The notes below the pieces were generated by a model that was not told where the DNA came from, did no database searches, and saw only the letters and a list, made by a program, of their open reading frames with translations. 18,230 bases of DNA from an uncultured Megasphaera sp. (GTDB lineage Bacteria > Bacillota > Negativicutes > Veillonellales > Megasphaeraceae): contig CABQJB010000017.1 in assembly GCA_902464195.1 (NCBI GenBank), positions 1 to 18,230 of the forward strand, read 5' to 3'. The position numbers and the translations under genes are program-made. Shown here piece after piece: positions 7,061 to 13,695 of the stretch; the stretch's first letter is position 1; every line of letters starts with the position of its first letter.

Positions 7061-7073
7061 TTTTCAGTATGAT
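7045..7073 (+). promoter_or_regulatory. Candidate promoter of the phosphohexomutase gene
   Basis: TTGCCT (7045-7050) and TATGAT (7068-7073) are 17 bases apart and overlap the end of the upstream coding sequence. The 64-base gap to the mutase gene holds no terminator, so read-through from the transketolase genes is also likely. Confidence 0.5.
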
Positions 7074-7080
7074 AAGAGGC

Positions 7081-7097
7081 GGCGGATGCTGTCCGCC
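7081..7097 (+). other. Leader hairpin before the phosphohexomutase gene
   Basis: GGCGGA (7081-7086) pairs with TCCGCC (7092-7097) around TGCTG. There is no U-run, so it is not a terminator. It would be at the very 5' end of a transcript from the promoter at 7045-7073 and may stabilise that RNA. Confidence 0.4.
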
Positions 7098-7124
7098 AAA
7101 TCGAAGAAAGGAAATTACCCATAC

Positions 7125-8633
7125 ATGATAACTACAGAAGCGATGATGAAATTACAGAATGGCAGTGACGTCCGCGGCGTCGCCATCGCCGGCGTCCCCG
7201 GTGAAGACGTCACCTTGGTCCCGGAAGCGGTCAACCGCATTGCCGCTGGATTTGCCAAGTTTTTAGCCAAGAAGCTGCATAAACAGACGAGTGACCTGCG
7301 TATTGCCGTCGGCCACGATTCCCGCGTGTCGGCAGACATGATGAAAGAAGCCGTATTCGGCGGTCTCCTCGGTCAGGGCGTCCACGTCACGGACTGCGGC
7401 CTGGCTTCGACGCCGGCCATGTTCATGTCCATTATTTTTGAAGACACCCACATGGATGGCTCCATCATGATTACGGCCAGCCATTTGCCCTATAACCGCA
7501 ATGGCCTGAAATTCTTTACCGTTGACGGCGGTCTGGAAAAGAGCGAAGTCAAAGAAGTACTGACCCTGGCTTCGGGCCTGTCGGCCATGGCCGTATCGTC
7601 GGCTGCCATTGCTTCGCTGGACCTGATCGACCTTTACGCATTGCACCTGCGCCGTAAAATCTGCGCCGGTCTCTGCTCGGGTATGTACGACCGTCCTCTG
7701 GAAGGGATGCACATCGTCGTCGATGCCGGCAATGGCAGCGGCGGTTTCTTTGCCACCAAGGTCTTGGCTGAACTCGGCGCCGATACGACAGGCAGCCAGT
7801 TCCTCGAACCGGATGGCATGTTCCCGAACCACATCCCCAACCCGGAAAATGCCGACGCCATGGCCTCTATCCGCAAGGCCGTCCTCGACAATAAAGCCGA
7901 CTTGGGCCTCATTTTCGACACCGACGTGGACCGTATGAGCGCTGTCCTGCCTGATGGGGAAGAAATCAACCGCAACGCTCTCATCGCCATGATGGCCGCT
8001 ATTTTGGCGCCTGATTATCCCGGCAGCACTATCGTCACCGACTCGGTCACGTCCGATGAACTGACGACGTTCCTCCAGGATGAACTCCACCTGGTCCATC
8101 ATCGCTATATGCGGGGCTATAAGAATGTCATCGACGAATGTATCCGCCTCAACCAGGCAGGTACGGTCTCGCCGCTGGCCATTGAAACGTCCGGTCACGG
8201 CGCTTTGAGTGAAAACTACTACCTCGACGACGGGGCTTACCTGGCTGTCAAGCTGCTCATCGCTGCGACGAAAGCCAAGAAGGAAGGCAAACAGCTCGGC
8301 GACCTCATTGCCAAACTGGGCCATCCTGCGGAAGGCGTCGAATTCCGCCTGAAGATTACCGGTACAGACGATGTCCAGGCTTATGGTGCCGACGTGCTCA
8401 AGCAGTTTGAAGACCGGGCTGCTCAGGCGGGCATCACCATCGCCAAGCCGTCCTACGAAGGCGTCCGCCTCGTATTCCCCAACGGCTGGGCCCTGCTGCG
8501 CATGTCCCTCCACGATCCGAATATGCCGCTCAACATCGAAAGCAAGGAAAAAGGCGGCTGCCAGCAGATCGCCAGTCAGGTGAAAGACCTGCTCACAGGT
8601 TTTGAACACCTCGACACCAGCGTAATCCAGTAA
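7125..8633 (+). CDS. Phosphomannomutase/phosphoglucomutase (alpha-D-phosphohexomutase)
   Basis: The enzyme interconverts hexose 1- and 6-phosphates, feeding glycogen, nucleotide-sugar or envelope polysaccharide synthesis. The 502-residue product has the four family signatures: the phosphoserine loop TASHLP with Ser119, the metal-binding DTDVDR (265-270), the sugar-recognition loop ETSGH (354-358), and a C-terminal phosphate-binding region around YEGVRLVFPNG. Whether mannose or glucose phosphate is preferred cannot be told from the sequence. The ATG at 7125 is preferred over an in-frame ATG at 7035 inside the previous gene; AGAAAGGA lies about 12 bases upstream, a somewhat long spacing. The gene ends eight bases before a strong terminator. 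Confidence 0.93.
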   Translation: MITTEAMMKLQNGSDVRGVAIAGVPGEDVTLVPEAVNRIAAGFAKFLAKKLHKQTSDLRIAVGHDSRVSADMMKEAVFGGLLGQGVHVTDCGLASTPAMFMSIIFEDTHMDGSIMITASHLPYNRNGLKFFTVDGGLEKSEVKEVLTLASGLSAMAVSSAAIASLDLIDLYALHLRRKICAGLCSGMYDRPLEGMHIVVDAGNGSGGFFATKVLAELGADTTGSQFLEPDGMFPNHIPNPENADAMASIRKAVLDNKADLGLIFDTDVDRMSAVLPDGEEINRNALIAMMAAILAPDYPGSTIVTDSVTSDELTTFLQDELHLVHHRYMRGYKNVIDECIRLNQAGTVSPLAIETSGHGALSENYYLDDGAYLAVKLLIAATKAKKEGKQLGDLIAKLGHPAEGVEFRLKITGTDDVQAYGADVLKQFEDRAAQAGITIAKPSYEGVRLVFPNGWALLRMSLHDPNMPLNIESKEKGGCQQIASQVKDLLTGFEHLDTSVIQ

Positions 8634-8641
8634 GATGTCCT

Positions 8642-8675
8642 AAAAAAGAACCCTTGACCAGAGGGTTCTTTTTTT
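8642..8675 (+). terminator. Terminator of the transketolase-phosphohexomutase unit
   Basis: AGAACCCT (8647-8654) pairs with AGGGTTCT (8662-8669) around a 7-base loop, extended by six A:T pairs and closing in a run of seven T (8669-8675). Confidence 0.92.
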
Positions 8676-8682
8676 GTATAAT
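8654..8682 (+). promoter_or_regulatory. fhs promoter, embedded in the preceding terminator
   Basis: TTGACC (8654-8659) and TATAAT (8677-8682) are separated by 17 bases. The -35 box is the loop of the upstream terminator hairpin and the spacer includes its 3' arm and U-run. Transcription would begin at about 8689, just before the riboswitch. Confidence 0.85.
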
Positions 8683-8690
8683 GAAGCCAT

Positions 8691-8757
8691 AATCATGTGA
8701 CTGACGGAAGTGGAGTTACCACGGGGAGCATGATTTCTTGAAGCCGACCGTCTGGGC
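8691..8757 (+). ncRNA. ZTP (pfl) riboswitch aptamer upstream of fhs
   Basis: ZTP riboswitches sense the purine intermediates ZMP and ZTP, which build up when 10-formyl-tetrahydrofolate runs short. The elements are all present: P1 AATCATG (8691-8697) with CATGATT (8729-8735); the conserved GTGACTG segment (8697-8703); P2 GTGG (8710-8713) with CCAC (8719-8722); the conserved GGGGAGC (8723-8729); and the 3' hallmark CCGTCTGGGCA (8748-8758). GACGG (8703-8707) pairs with CCGTC (8748-8752) to make the pseudoknot. The remembered consensus has GGCGG and CCGCC-like strands here, so the pair has covaried. The gene controlled, formate-tetrahydrofolate ligase, replenishes the depleted cofactor, as known for this class. 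Confidence 0.93.
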
Positions 8758-8784
8758 AACTTTCCAGCGGAGCGGCCTTTTTTT
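8743..8784 (+). terminator. Expression-platform terminator of the ZTP riboswitch
   Basis: GCCG (8743-8746), CCG (8748-8750) and CTGG (8752-8755) pair with CGGC (8773-8776), CGG (8768-8770) and CCAG (8764-8767), followed by seven T (8778-8784). The 5' arm uses the same bases as the pseudoknot strand (8748-8752) and P3, so ligand-bound aptamer and terminator exclude each other. This predicts an ON switch: ZTP present, terminator blocked, fhs transcribed. Confidence 0.88.
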
Positions 8785-8811
8785 ATGCAAAGAACAGGAG
8801 TGACAACTACT

Positions 8812-10491
8812 ATGGCAAAGGTATTGAGCGATATCGAAATTGCACAGCAGACGAAATTGGAACCGATTACGGCCATTGCGAAACAAGTCGGCCTCACCGA
8901 TGATGACTTGGAACTCTACGGAAAATATAAAGCGAAGATTTCTTTTGACGCCATCAAGCGCCTCTCGAAGAATGAAGACGGGAAACTGGTCCTGGTCACG
9001 GCCATCACGCCGACACCAGCTGGCGAAGGCAAGACCTTGACCACTATCGGCCTGGCCCAGGCACTGAATTACATGGGTCATAAAGCTGTCGTCGCCCTGC
9101 GCGAACCGTCCCTGGGGCCGGTCTTCGGCATCAAAGGCGGTGCTGCCGGCGGCGGTTATTCCCAGGTTCTGCCTATGGAAGACATCAACCTGCACTTCAC
9201 CGGTGACATGCACGCCATTACGGCAGCCAACAACCTCTTGGCTGCAGCTATCGACAACCACGTCCACCAGGGCAACGCCCTGCGCATCGATGTGCGCCGC
9301 ATCATCTGGAAACGCGTCATGGACATGAACGACCGGGCGCTGCGCAACATTGTCGTCGGCATGGGCGGCAAAGTCTGCGGTTTCCCGCGGGAAGACCACT
9401 TCATGATCACCGTCGCTTCGGAAATCATGGCAGCCCTCTGCCTGGCCAGCGACCTTATGGACCTCAAGAAGCGCATGGGCGACATCACCGTAGCCTATGA
9501 TTTGGATGGCAACCTGGTCAAAGCCCGTCAGCTCGGCGTCGAAGGCGCCATGGCCATCCTCATGAAAGATGCCATCAAGCCGAACCTGGTCCAGACCATC
9601 GAACATACGCCGGCCCTGGTCCACGGCGGTCCTTTCGCCAATATCGCTCACGGCTGCAACTCCGTCGTCGCAACCAAACTGGCCATGAAGATGGGCGACA
9701 TCGCCGTTACGGAAGCCGGTTTCGGTGCTGACCTGGGTGCTGAAAAATTCATGGACATCAAATGCCGTTTCGCCGGCATCAAACCGGATGCTGTCGTCAT
9801 CGTCGCGACTGTCCGTGCCCTGAAGATGCACGGCGGCGTCGACAAGAAGAACTTGCAGGAAGAAAATGTCGAAGCTTTGAAGAAAGGATTTGCCAATCTG
9901 GCAAAACACATCGAAAATATGCGTCTCTTCGACGTGCCTGTCGTCGTAGGCATCAATAAATTCATCAGCGATACGGATGAAGAAATCGCCACACTGCGTA
10001 AACTCTGCGAAGATTACGGCGTCGAAGTTGCCCTCAACAACTGCTGGGCCGAAGGCGGCAAAGGCGGCGTCGAAATGGGCGAAAAAGTCCTGAAACTGCT
10101 GCAGCAGCCGAAGACCCCGTATAAACCGCTCTACGACATCAACGCCTCGATTCCTGAAAAAATGGAAACTATCGTCAAGAAAGTCTATGGCGGCGACGGC
10201 GTCATCTTTGAAGGCAACGCTCAGAAACAGATTAAGGAACTGGAAGCCTTTGGCCTCGATAAAATGCCGATTTGCGTGGCCAAGACGCAGTATTCCCTGT
10301 CGGATAACCCGGCGCTCCTGGGGGCACCGAAGGGCTTCAAGGTCACGGTCAAAGACGTCCGCGTCTGCACCGGTGCGGGCTTTATCGTCTGCCAGACGAG
10401 CAATATCATGACCATGCCGGGTCTGCCGAAAGTACCGGCTGCCAACCGCATGGACATCGACGAAAATGGCGTCATTACGGGATTGTTCTAA
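8812..10491 (+). CDS. fhs: Formate-tetrahydrofolate ligase
   Basis: The enzyme joins formate to tetrahydrofolate with ATP to give 10-formyl-THF, the one-carbon donor for purine and initiator-tRNA formylation. The 559-residue product matches the family length (about 556). It shows the ATP loop TPTPAGEGKT (residues 66-75) and the very conserved stretch beginning EPSLGPVFGIKGGAAGGGY. AGGAG lies 11 bases before the ATG at 8812. An in-frame ATG at 8785 is directly behind the riboswitch terminator and adds nine residues not typical of the family; a GTG at 8800 overlaps the ribosome-binding site. Control is by the ZTP riboswitch at 8691-8784. The stop lies one base before the next start, so fhs and the cyclohydrolase gene are cotranscribed. 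Confidence 0.97.
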   Translation: MAKVLSDIEIAQQTKLEPITAIAKQVGLTDDDLELYGKYKAKISFDAIKRLSKNEDGKLVLVTAITPTPAGEGKTLTTIGLAQALNYMGHKAVVALREPSLGPVFGIKGGAAGGGYSQVLPMEDINLHFTGDMHAITAANNLLAAAIDNHVHQGNALRIDVRRIIWKRVMDMNDRALRNIVVGMGGKVCGFPREDHFMITVASEIMAALCLASDLMDLKKRMGDITVAYDLDGNLVKARQLGVEGAMAILMKDAIKPNLVQTIEHTPALVHGGPFANIAHGCNSVVATKLAMKMGDIAVTEAGFGADLGAEKFMDIKCRFAGIKPDAVVIVATVRALKMHGGVDKKNLQEENVEALKKGFANLAKHIENMRLFDVPVVVGINKFISDTDEEIATLRKLCEDYGVEVALNNCWAEGGKGGVEMGEKVLKLLQQPKTPYKPLYDINASIPEKMETIVKKVYGGDGVIFEGNAQKQIKELEAFGLDKMPICVAKTQYSLSDNPALLGAPKGFKVTVKDVRVCTGAGFIVCQTSNIMTMPGLPKVPAANRMDIDENGVITGLF

Positions 10492-10492
10492 G

Positions 10493-11113
10493 ATGGATTT
10501 TGCACAATTCCAATCCATGCCCCTCGACGGGCTCCTGGAAGTCACGGCTTCCAAGGAACCCGTTCCCGGCGGCGGCGGCATCGCCGCTATGACCGCTGCT
10601 TCGGCAGCAGCGCTCGTAGAGATGGTCGCCAACCTGACCATCGGCAAGAAGGGCTACGATGAAATCGAGAAACTCATGGTGTCCATCCGCGATAAGGCTC
10701 ACGGTCTGCGCCAGCGTTACCTAGACGGCATCGCTGAAGACGCGGCGGCCTTCGATGGCGTCATCCGCGCCGTCCGCCTGCCCAAGGATACGCCGGACCG
10801 GGCGGACAAGGTCCAGCAGGCCTTCAAGAATGCGGCCCTGTCGCCCTTTGAACTGGGCAAGGACATCTTCGTCCTCCTCCAGCTGGCGGAACAAGTCGTC
10901 CGCTATGGCAACGCCTGGGTCATCACTGACGGCGTTATTGCTACCATGAACGCCAGGGCTGCCATGCGCTCGGCCTTTTACAGCGTCCGCATTAACCTGA
11001 AATCCATCAAGGATGAAGCCTTCGTAAAGAACATGATTAACGAGATCCGCGAAATCGAAGAAAAAGCGGCCATCGTCGAACAAAACGTAGAATATGAATA
11101 CCGGAAGCGGTGA
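10493..11113 (+). CDS. fchA: Methenyltetrahydrofolate cyclohydrolase, FchA type
   Basis: The 206-residue protein is the stand-alone form of the cyclodeaminase/cyclohydrolase domain (FTCD C-terminal family). It carries PVPGGGGIAAM (residues 23-33) and the VEMVANLTIGKKGYDE stretch (42-57) that mark this fold. In clostridia FchA interconverts 10-formyl-THF and 5,10-methenyl-THF; the position one base after fhs supports that role rather than formimino-THF deamination in histidine breakdown, for which no partner gene is visible here. No FolD is encoded in the window, so the dehydrogenase step must lie elsewhere. There is no clear ribosome-binding site; start by coupling to the fhs stop (TAAG-ATG) is likely. 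Confidence 0.9.
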   Translation: MDFAQFQSMPLDGLLEVTASKEPVPGGGGIAAMTAASAAALVEMVANLTIGKKGYDEIEKLMVSIRDKAHGLRQRYLDGIAEDAAAFDGVIRAVRLPKDTPDRADKVQQAFKNAALSPFELGKDIFVLLQLAEQVVRYGNAWVITDGVIATMNARAAMRSAFYSVRINLKSIKDEAFVKNMINEIREIEEKAAIVEQNVEYEYRKR

Positions 11114-11114
11114 A

Positions 11115-11145
11115 AAAGGGCTTGTCGCACGACGACAAGCCCTTT
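11115..11145 (+). terminator. Terminator of the fhs-fchA operon
   Basis: A perfect 13-bp stem pairs 11115-11127 with 11133-11145 around CACGA, two bases after the fchA stop. The core GGCTTGTCG/CGACAAGCC is shared with the hairpins at 15-46 and 13662-13695. The U-run is only three T. Confidence 0.85.
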
Positions 11146-11149
11146 AAAG

Positions 11150-11184
11150 TTGTTAGTGGCTAGTTGTTAGTTGTTAGCGGATGG
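11150..11184 (+). repeat. Heptad array, TTGTTAG family
   Basis: Five contiguous 7-base units begin five bases after the terminator: A-B-A-A followed by CGGATGG, with A = TTGTTAG and B = TGGCTAG. An A/T-rich spacer (11185-11198) follows. Confidence 0.75.
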
Positions 11185-11205
11185 GTTTAAATTTAAAGGT
11201 CTTCT

Positions 11206-11233
11206 CTGCAAACTACAAACTCTGTGCTACAAA
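11206..11233 (-). repeat. Heptad array, TTTGTAG family (inverted copy)
   Basis: Read on the minus strand, four contiguous units in the order A-B-A-A', with A = TTTGTAG, B = CACAGAG and A' = TTTGCAG. This matches 5184-5211 in inverse orientation, including the following AGAAGA-like bases. Confidence 0.75.
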
Positions 11234-11249
11234 CTATAAAATAAAAAGA

Positions 11250-11261
11250 ATCATGCATGAT
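11250..11261. promoter_or_regulatory. 12-bp perfect palindrome, possible operator
   Basis: ATCATGCATGAT lies 47 bases upstream of the -35 box of the protease gene. A protein-binding site is possible; chance cannot be excluded. Confidence 0.25.
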
Positions 11262-11308
11262 GACAGAAGCCTTCGTGTGACAGTTCCCTACGAACCCCTA
11301 GCCACATC

Positions 11309-11337
11309 TTGTTATCTTCTCCTGGATACCGTATAAT
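11309..11337 (+). promoter_or_regulatory. Promoter of the M50 protease gene
   Basis: TTGTTA (11309-11314) and TATAAT (11332-11337) are 17 bases apart, 26 bases before the start codon. Confidence 0.8.
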
Positions 11338-11363
11338 AGAAATATTAACGAAAGGAGAATTCT

Positions 11364-11990
11364 ATGTTCGATTTTAATATACTTTCTATTATTGCCGGGA
11401 TTCCCGGCCTGCTCATCGCCATGGTCATCCATGAATACGCCCATGCCCAGGTGGCAGACTGGATGGGCGATGATACGCCGCGCCTGATGGGGCGTCTTAC
11501 GTTGAACCCGGTGGCTCATATCGACCCGGTCGGTTTGATCATGCTGCTCGTCGCTCAATTTGGCTGGGCCAAGCCGGTTACGATCCAGGTGGGCAATTTC
11601 CGGAACTGGCGGAAAGGGGAAATATGCGTAGCCCTGGCCGGGCCGGTGTCCAACCTGATCACGGCCTTCATCGCCCTGGTCATTGAAGTCGTCTTTGTTA
11701 AGCTCCATCTCTTTACGACGACGGCCCTGCCCATGGTCCTTCACCTCATCGTCTTGTACAACGTCAACTTTGCCATCTTCAACATGATTCCCTTGCCGCC
11801 TCTCGACGGTTCGCGGGTTCTCATGTGTTTCCTGCCGACATCGTGGAACTATAAGCTGGCCAGCCTTGAACGCTACAGCTTCCTCATCCTCATCGCCCTG
11901 ATGATGACTCCTTTTTTCACGTATATCCTCATTCCCTTGCAGCGTCTGGTCTTCGCCTTGTTCAGCTTGATCTTGACGCCGTTCCTGTAA
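11364..11990 (+). CDS. Site-2-protease-like zinc metalloprotease (M50 family)
   Basis: The 208-residue integral membrane protein has the zinc motif HEYAH (His23, Glu24, His27) in its first membrane segment, LAGP at 91-94, and the second metal-binding motif NMIPLPPLDG (140-149, Asp148). This is the short YwhC-like M50 group with no PDZ domain, about the usual 200-220 residues. Such enzymes cleave within the membrane; the substrate here is unknown. AAAGGAG lies 6 to 7 bases before the ATG at 11364. The next gene, a secreted protein, follows by 13 bases, so cotranscription is likely. A role in regulated proteolysis or membrane quality control is inferred. Confidence 0.9.
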   Translation: MFDFNILSIIAGIPGLLIAMVIHEYAHAQVADWMGDDTPRLMGRLTLNPVAHIDPVGLIMLLVAQFGWAKPVTIQVGNFRNWRKGEICVALAGPVSNLITAFIALVIEVVFVKLHLFTTTALPMVLHLIVLYNVNFAIFNMIPLPPLDGSRVLMCFLPTSWNYKLASLERYSFLILIALMMTPFFTYILIPLQRLVFALFSLILTPFL

Positions 11991-12003
11991 AGGAGGAATT
12001 CTC

Positions 12004-12549
12004 ATGACCTGTAAAAAATTAATGGCAGCCGCCCTGTTGTGGGCGGCATTGACGGCTCCGGCCGGTGCTTTTGACTACAATCAGTCTGTCGATGAAATCG
12101 CCGAAAGCCCGCTCACGGCGTATCAGACGGTCTATCTCGGTATGCCCCGGGCCGATTTCGATGCCAATTTCTCCATCCTGCCCGACTGGACCTTCTACGG
12201 CAGCACCGTATCCTTTACGGAACGGGCTGAACGGACATCGGTCGTCAAGAACGTATCCGTCACAGAAGGCATCGAAATCTTTTCTGCCGATACGTCGGCC
12301 AAGGGAAAGGTCCTGGCTTTCGACAATTACTTCAAGACTACCGACAAGGCGACAGCCAAGAGCATTTATTCCCGCCTGGTAGCGACGATTTATTCCAATA
12401 TGGAAAATTTCCCAGTCAAACAGAGCGATAAAGAAGTCGAATGGACCCAGGATGACGTGTCGATTACCGTCGCCTTTGACGGCCAGAAAGACGCGAAAGG
12501 GCAATATATCGTCTATATCCGACGCTACAACAACAAAATATTGAAGTAA
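12004..12549 (+). CDS. Secreted protein of unknown function
   Basis: The 181-residue product starts with a clear signal peptide (MTCKK, hydrophobic core, cleavage probably after APAGA at about residue 22). There is no lipobox cysteine at the cleavage site. The mature part of about 160 residues is soluble, with alternating hydrophilic and beta-like stretches and no cysteine. I do not recognise the family. AAAGGAGG, close to a full Shine-Dalgarno sequence, lies 6 bases before the ATG, suggesting strong translation. It sits between the M50 protease, with which it likely shares a transcript, and htpX, which has its own promoter. A periplasmic or surface location is inferred. Confidence 0.8.
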   Translation: MTCKKLMAAALLWAALTAPAGAFDYNQSVDEIAESPLTAYQTVYLGMPRADFDANFSILPDWTFYGSTVSFTERAERTSVVKNVSVTEGIEIFSADTSAKGKVLAFDNYFKTTDKATAKSIYSRLVATIYSNMENFPVKQSDKEVEWTQDDVSITVAFDGQKDAKGQYIVYIRRYNNKILK

Positions 12550-12569
12550 CCTCTTTATTGACAACCATA

Positions 12570-12598
12570 TTGACAACGAACATAAGACCGTATATAAT
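12570..12598 (+). promoter_or_regulatory. htpX promoter, near-perfect sigma-70 type
   Basis: TTGACA (12570-12575) and TATAAT (12593-12598) match both consensus hexamers with 17 bases between. A second ATTGACAAC lies exactly 12 bases upstream (12557-12565), repeating the -35 region (12569-12577). No terminator is seen between the preceding gene and this promoter. Confidence 0.9.
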
Positions 12599-12654
12599 GA
12601 GAGTGTAGCAAATTTTACCTTTTGACTTTTAGCTTCTTGATAGGAGTTGATTTT

Positions 12655-13509
12655 ATGAATCGTGTAAAAACCGTATTTCTCATGACGGCCCTGGCTGGTA
12701 TCCTCATGGCCATCGGCGGCCTTATCGGCGGCCGCAGCGGCGTCATGGTCATGTTCCTCATCGCTACGGCGATGAACTTCATTTCCTACTGGTTCAGTGA
12801 TACTATGGTCCTGAAAGCCTATCGGGCACAGGAAGTCGGCGAAGACCACTACCTGTACCGCATCGTCGCCGACCTGGCTCAGCGGGCGGACCTGCCCATG
12901 CCCAAGGTCTACATCATCCCGACGGAAGTGCCCAATGCCTTCGCTACGGGCCGCAACCCGTCTCATGCCGCTGTTGCTGCGACGGCTGGGATACTGGACC
13001 TCCTCGACGAAGATGAAATCCGCGGCGTTCTGGCCCACGAAATGAGCCATATCCTGCACCGGGATATTCTCATCAGTACCATTGTGGCCTGTTTTGCCAG
13101 CGCCATCGGCATGATTGCCAACATTGCCCAGTGGGCTGCCATCTTCGGTGGCGGCCGCGATGACGACGGGGAAGGCAATCCCGTAGCCCTCCTGGTAACG
13201 GCTATCGTAGCGCCTCTGGCGGCTTCTATCATCCAGCTTGGCATTTCCCGGACGCGGGAATATATGGCCGATGAAGAAGGGGGCCGCATGATCGACGACC
13301 CCATCGCCCTGGCCAGAGCCTTGGCGAAAATCGATAACTACGCTCATCATTACGCCCTGCCAGGTGCGACCAAGGCGACGGCTCACATGTGCATCATCAA
13401 CCCCTTCGCCGGTGCCGGCAGTGCTATCGCGAATCTCTTCAGTACCCATCCGTCGACAGAAAAACGTATCGAACGGCTGGAAGAACTGGATAAAGAATTA
13501 CATGGTTAA
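12655..13509 (+). CDS. htpX: Membrane zinc metalloprotease HtpX (M48 family)
   Basis: HtpX degrades misfolded or damaged membrane proteins, working beside FtsH. The 284-residue protein matches the family length. It has N-terminal membrane segments (about 7-45), the zinc motif HEMSH (128-132), two further hydrophobic segments (about 137-160 and 176-196), and the third zinc ligand in SRTREYMADE (Glu202). The C-terminal THPSTEKRIERL is typical of the family. AGGAG lies 8 bases before the ATG at 12655; an upstream in-frame ATG at 12622 would put the ribosome-binding site inside the gene. It has its own strong promoter and no visible heat-shock (CIRCE or CtsR) site. Confidence 0.95.
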   Translation: MNRVKTVFLMTALAGILMAIGGLIGGRSGVMVMFLIATAMNFISYWFSDTMVLKAYRAQEVGEDHYLYRIVADLAQRADLPMPKVYIIPTEVPNAFATGRNPSHAAVAATAGILDLLDEDEIRGVLAHEMSHILHRDILISTIVACFASAIGMIANIAQWAAIFGGGRDDDGEGNPVALLVTAIVAPLAASIIQLGISRTREYMADEEGGRMIDDPIALARALAKIDNYAHHYALPGATKATAHMCIINPFAGAGSAIANLFSTHPSTEKRIERLEELDKELHG

Positions 13510-13516
13510 TGTTTTA

Positions 13517-13661
13517 CTGTAGGGGCTGTCCTAAGCCTTTTTGGCCCGTCAGGTGCCGACCGATGGGAGGCGCAAGATGGTTGCCAAAACGGACAGCTAT
13601 AGCTAGACGGTCCGCCTGCTTCCTTTATCCTGGCGGGTCGCCCTTTGGGCGACCCCTACAG
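13517..13661. mobile_element. MITE-like element, 145 bp, non-coding
   Basis: The segment is bounded by a 9-bp perfect terminal inverted repeat, CTGTAGGGG (13517-13525) and CCCCTACAG (13653-13661). Inside are a perfect 9-bp hairpin GGGTCGCCC/GGGCGACCC (13635-13655) and the partly complementary pair GGCTGTCC (13524-13531) and GGACAGCT (13591-13598). No open frame of note and no clear target-site duplication were found. It separates htpX from the cobalamin operon. A non-autonomous transposable element or a structured repeat RNA are both possible. Confidence 0.55.
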
Positions 13662-13695
13662 AAAAAGGCTTGTCGCACATACGACAAGCCTTTTT
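13662..13695 (+). terminator. Terminator between htpX and the cobalamin operon
   Basis: A perfect 14-bp stem pairs AAAAAGGCTTGTCG (13662-13675) with 13682-13695 around CACATA, with five T at the end. It is the third copy of the GGCTTGTCG terminator in the window and begins at the base after the MITE-like element. It is symmetric enough to act in both directions. Confidence 0.9.

Noticed and set aside
7263..8609. 448-codon minus-strand frame opposite the phosphohexomutase gene
   Set aside because: Shadow of a well-supported gene; no ribosome-binding site or recognisable motif.
8716..10647. 643-codon open frame on the minus strand, opposite fhs and fchA
   Set aside because: It mirrors highly conserved coding sequence on the other strand, runs through the riboswitch, and its product resembles no family. 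In GC-rich-third-position genes, long antisense frames without stops are common.
12556..12580. CtsR heat-shock operator at htpX
   Set aside because: The direct repeat has a 12-base period and lacks the GGTCAAA heptads with 3-base spacing that CtsR needs; no CIRCE repeat is seen either.
12019..13449. 476-codon minus-strand frame across the secreted protein gene and htpX
   Set aside because: It crosses a strong promoter and two supported genes; same antisense artefact.
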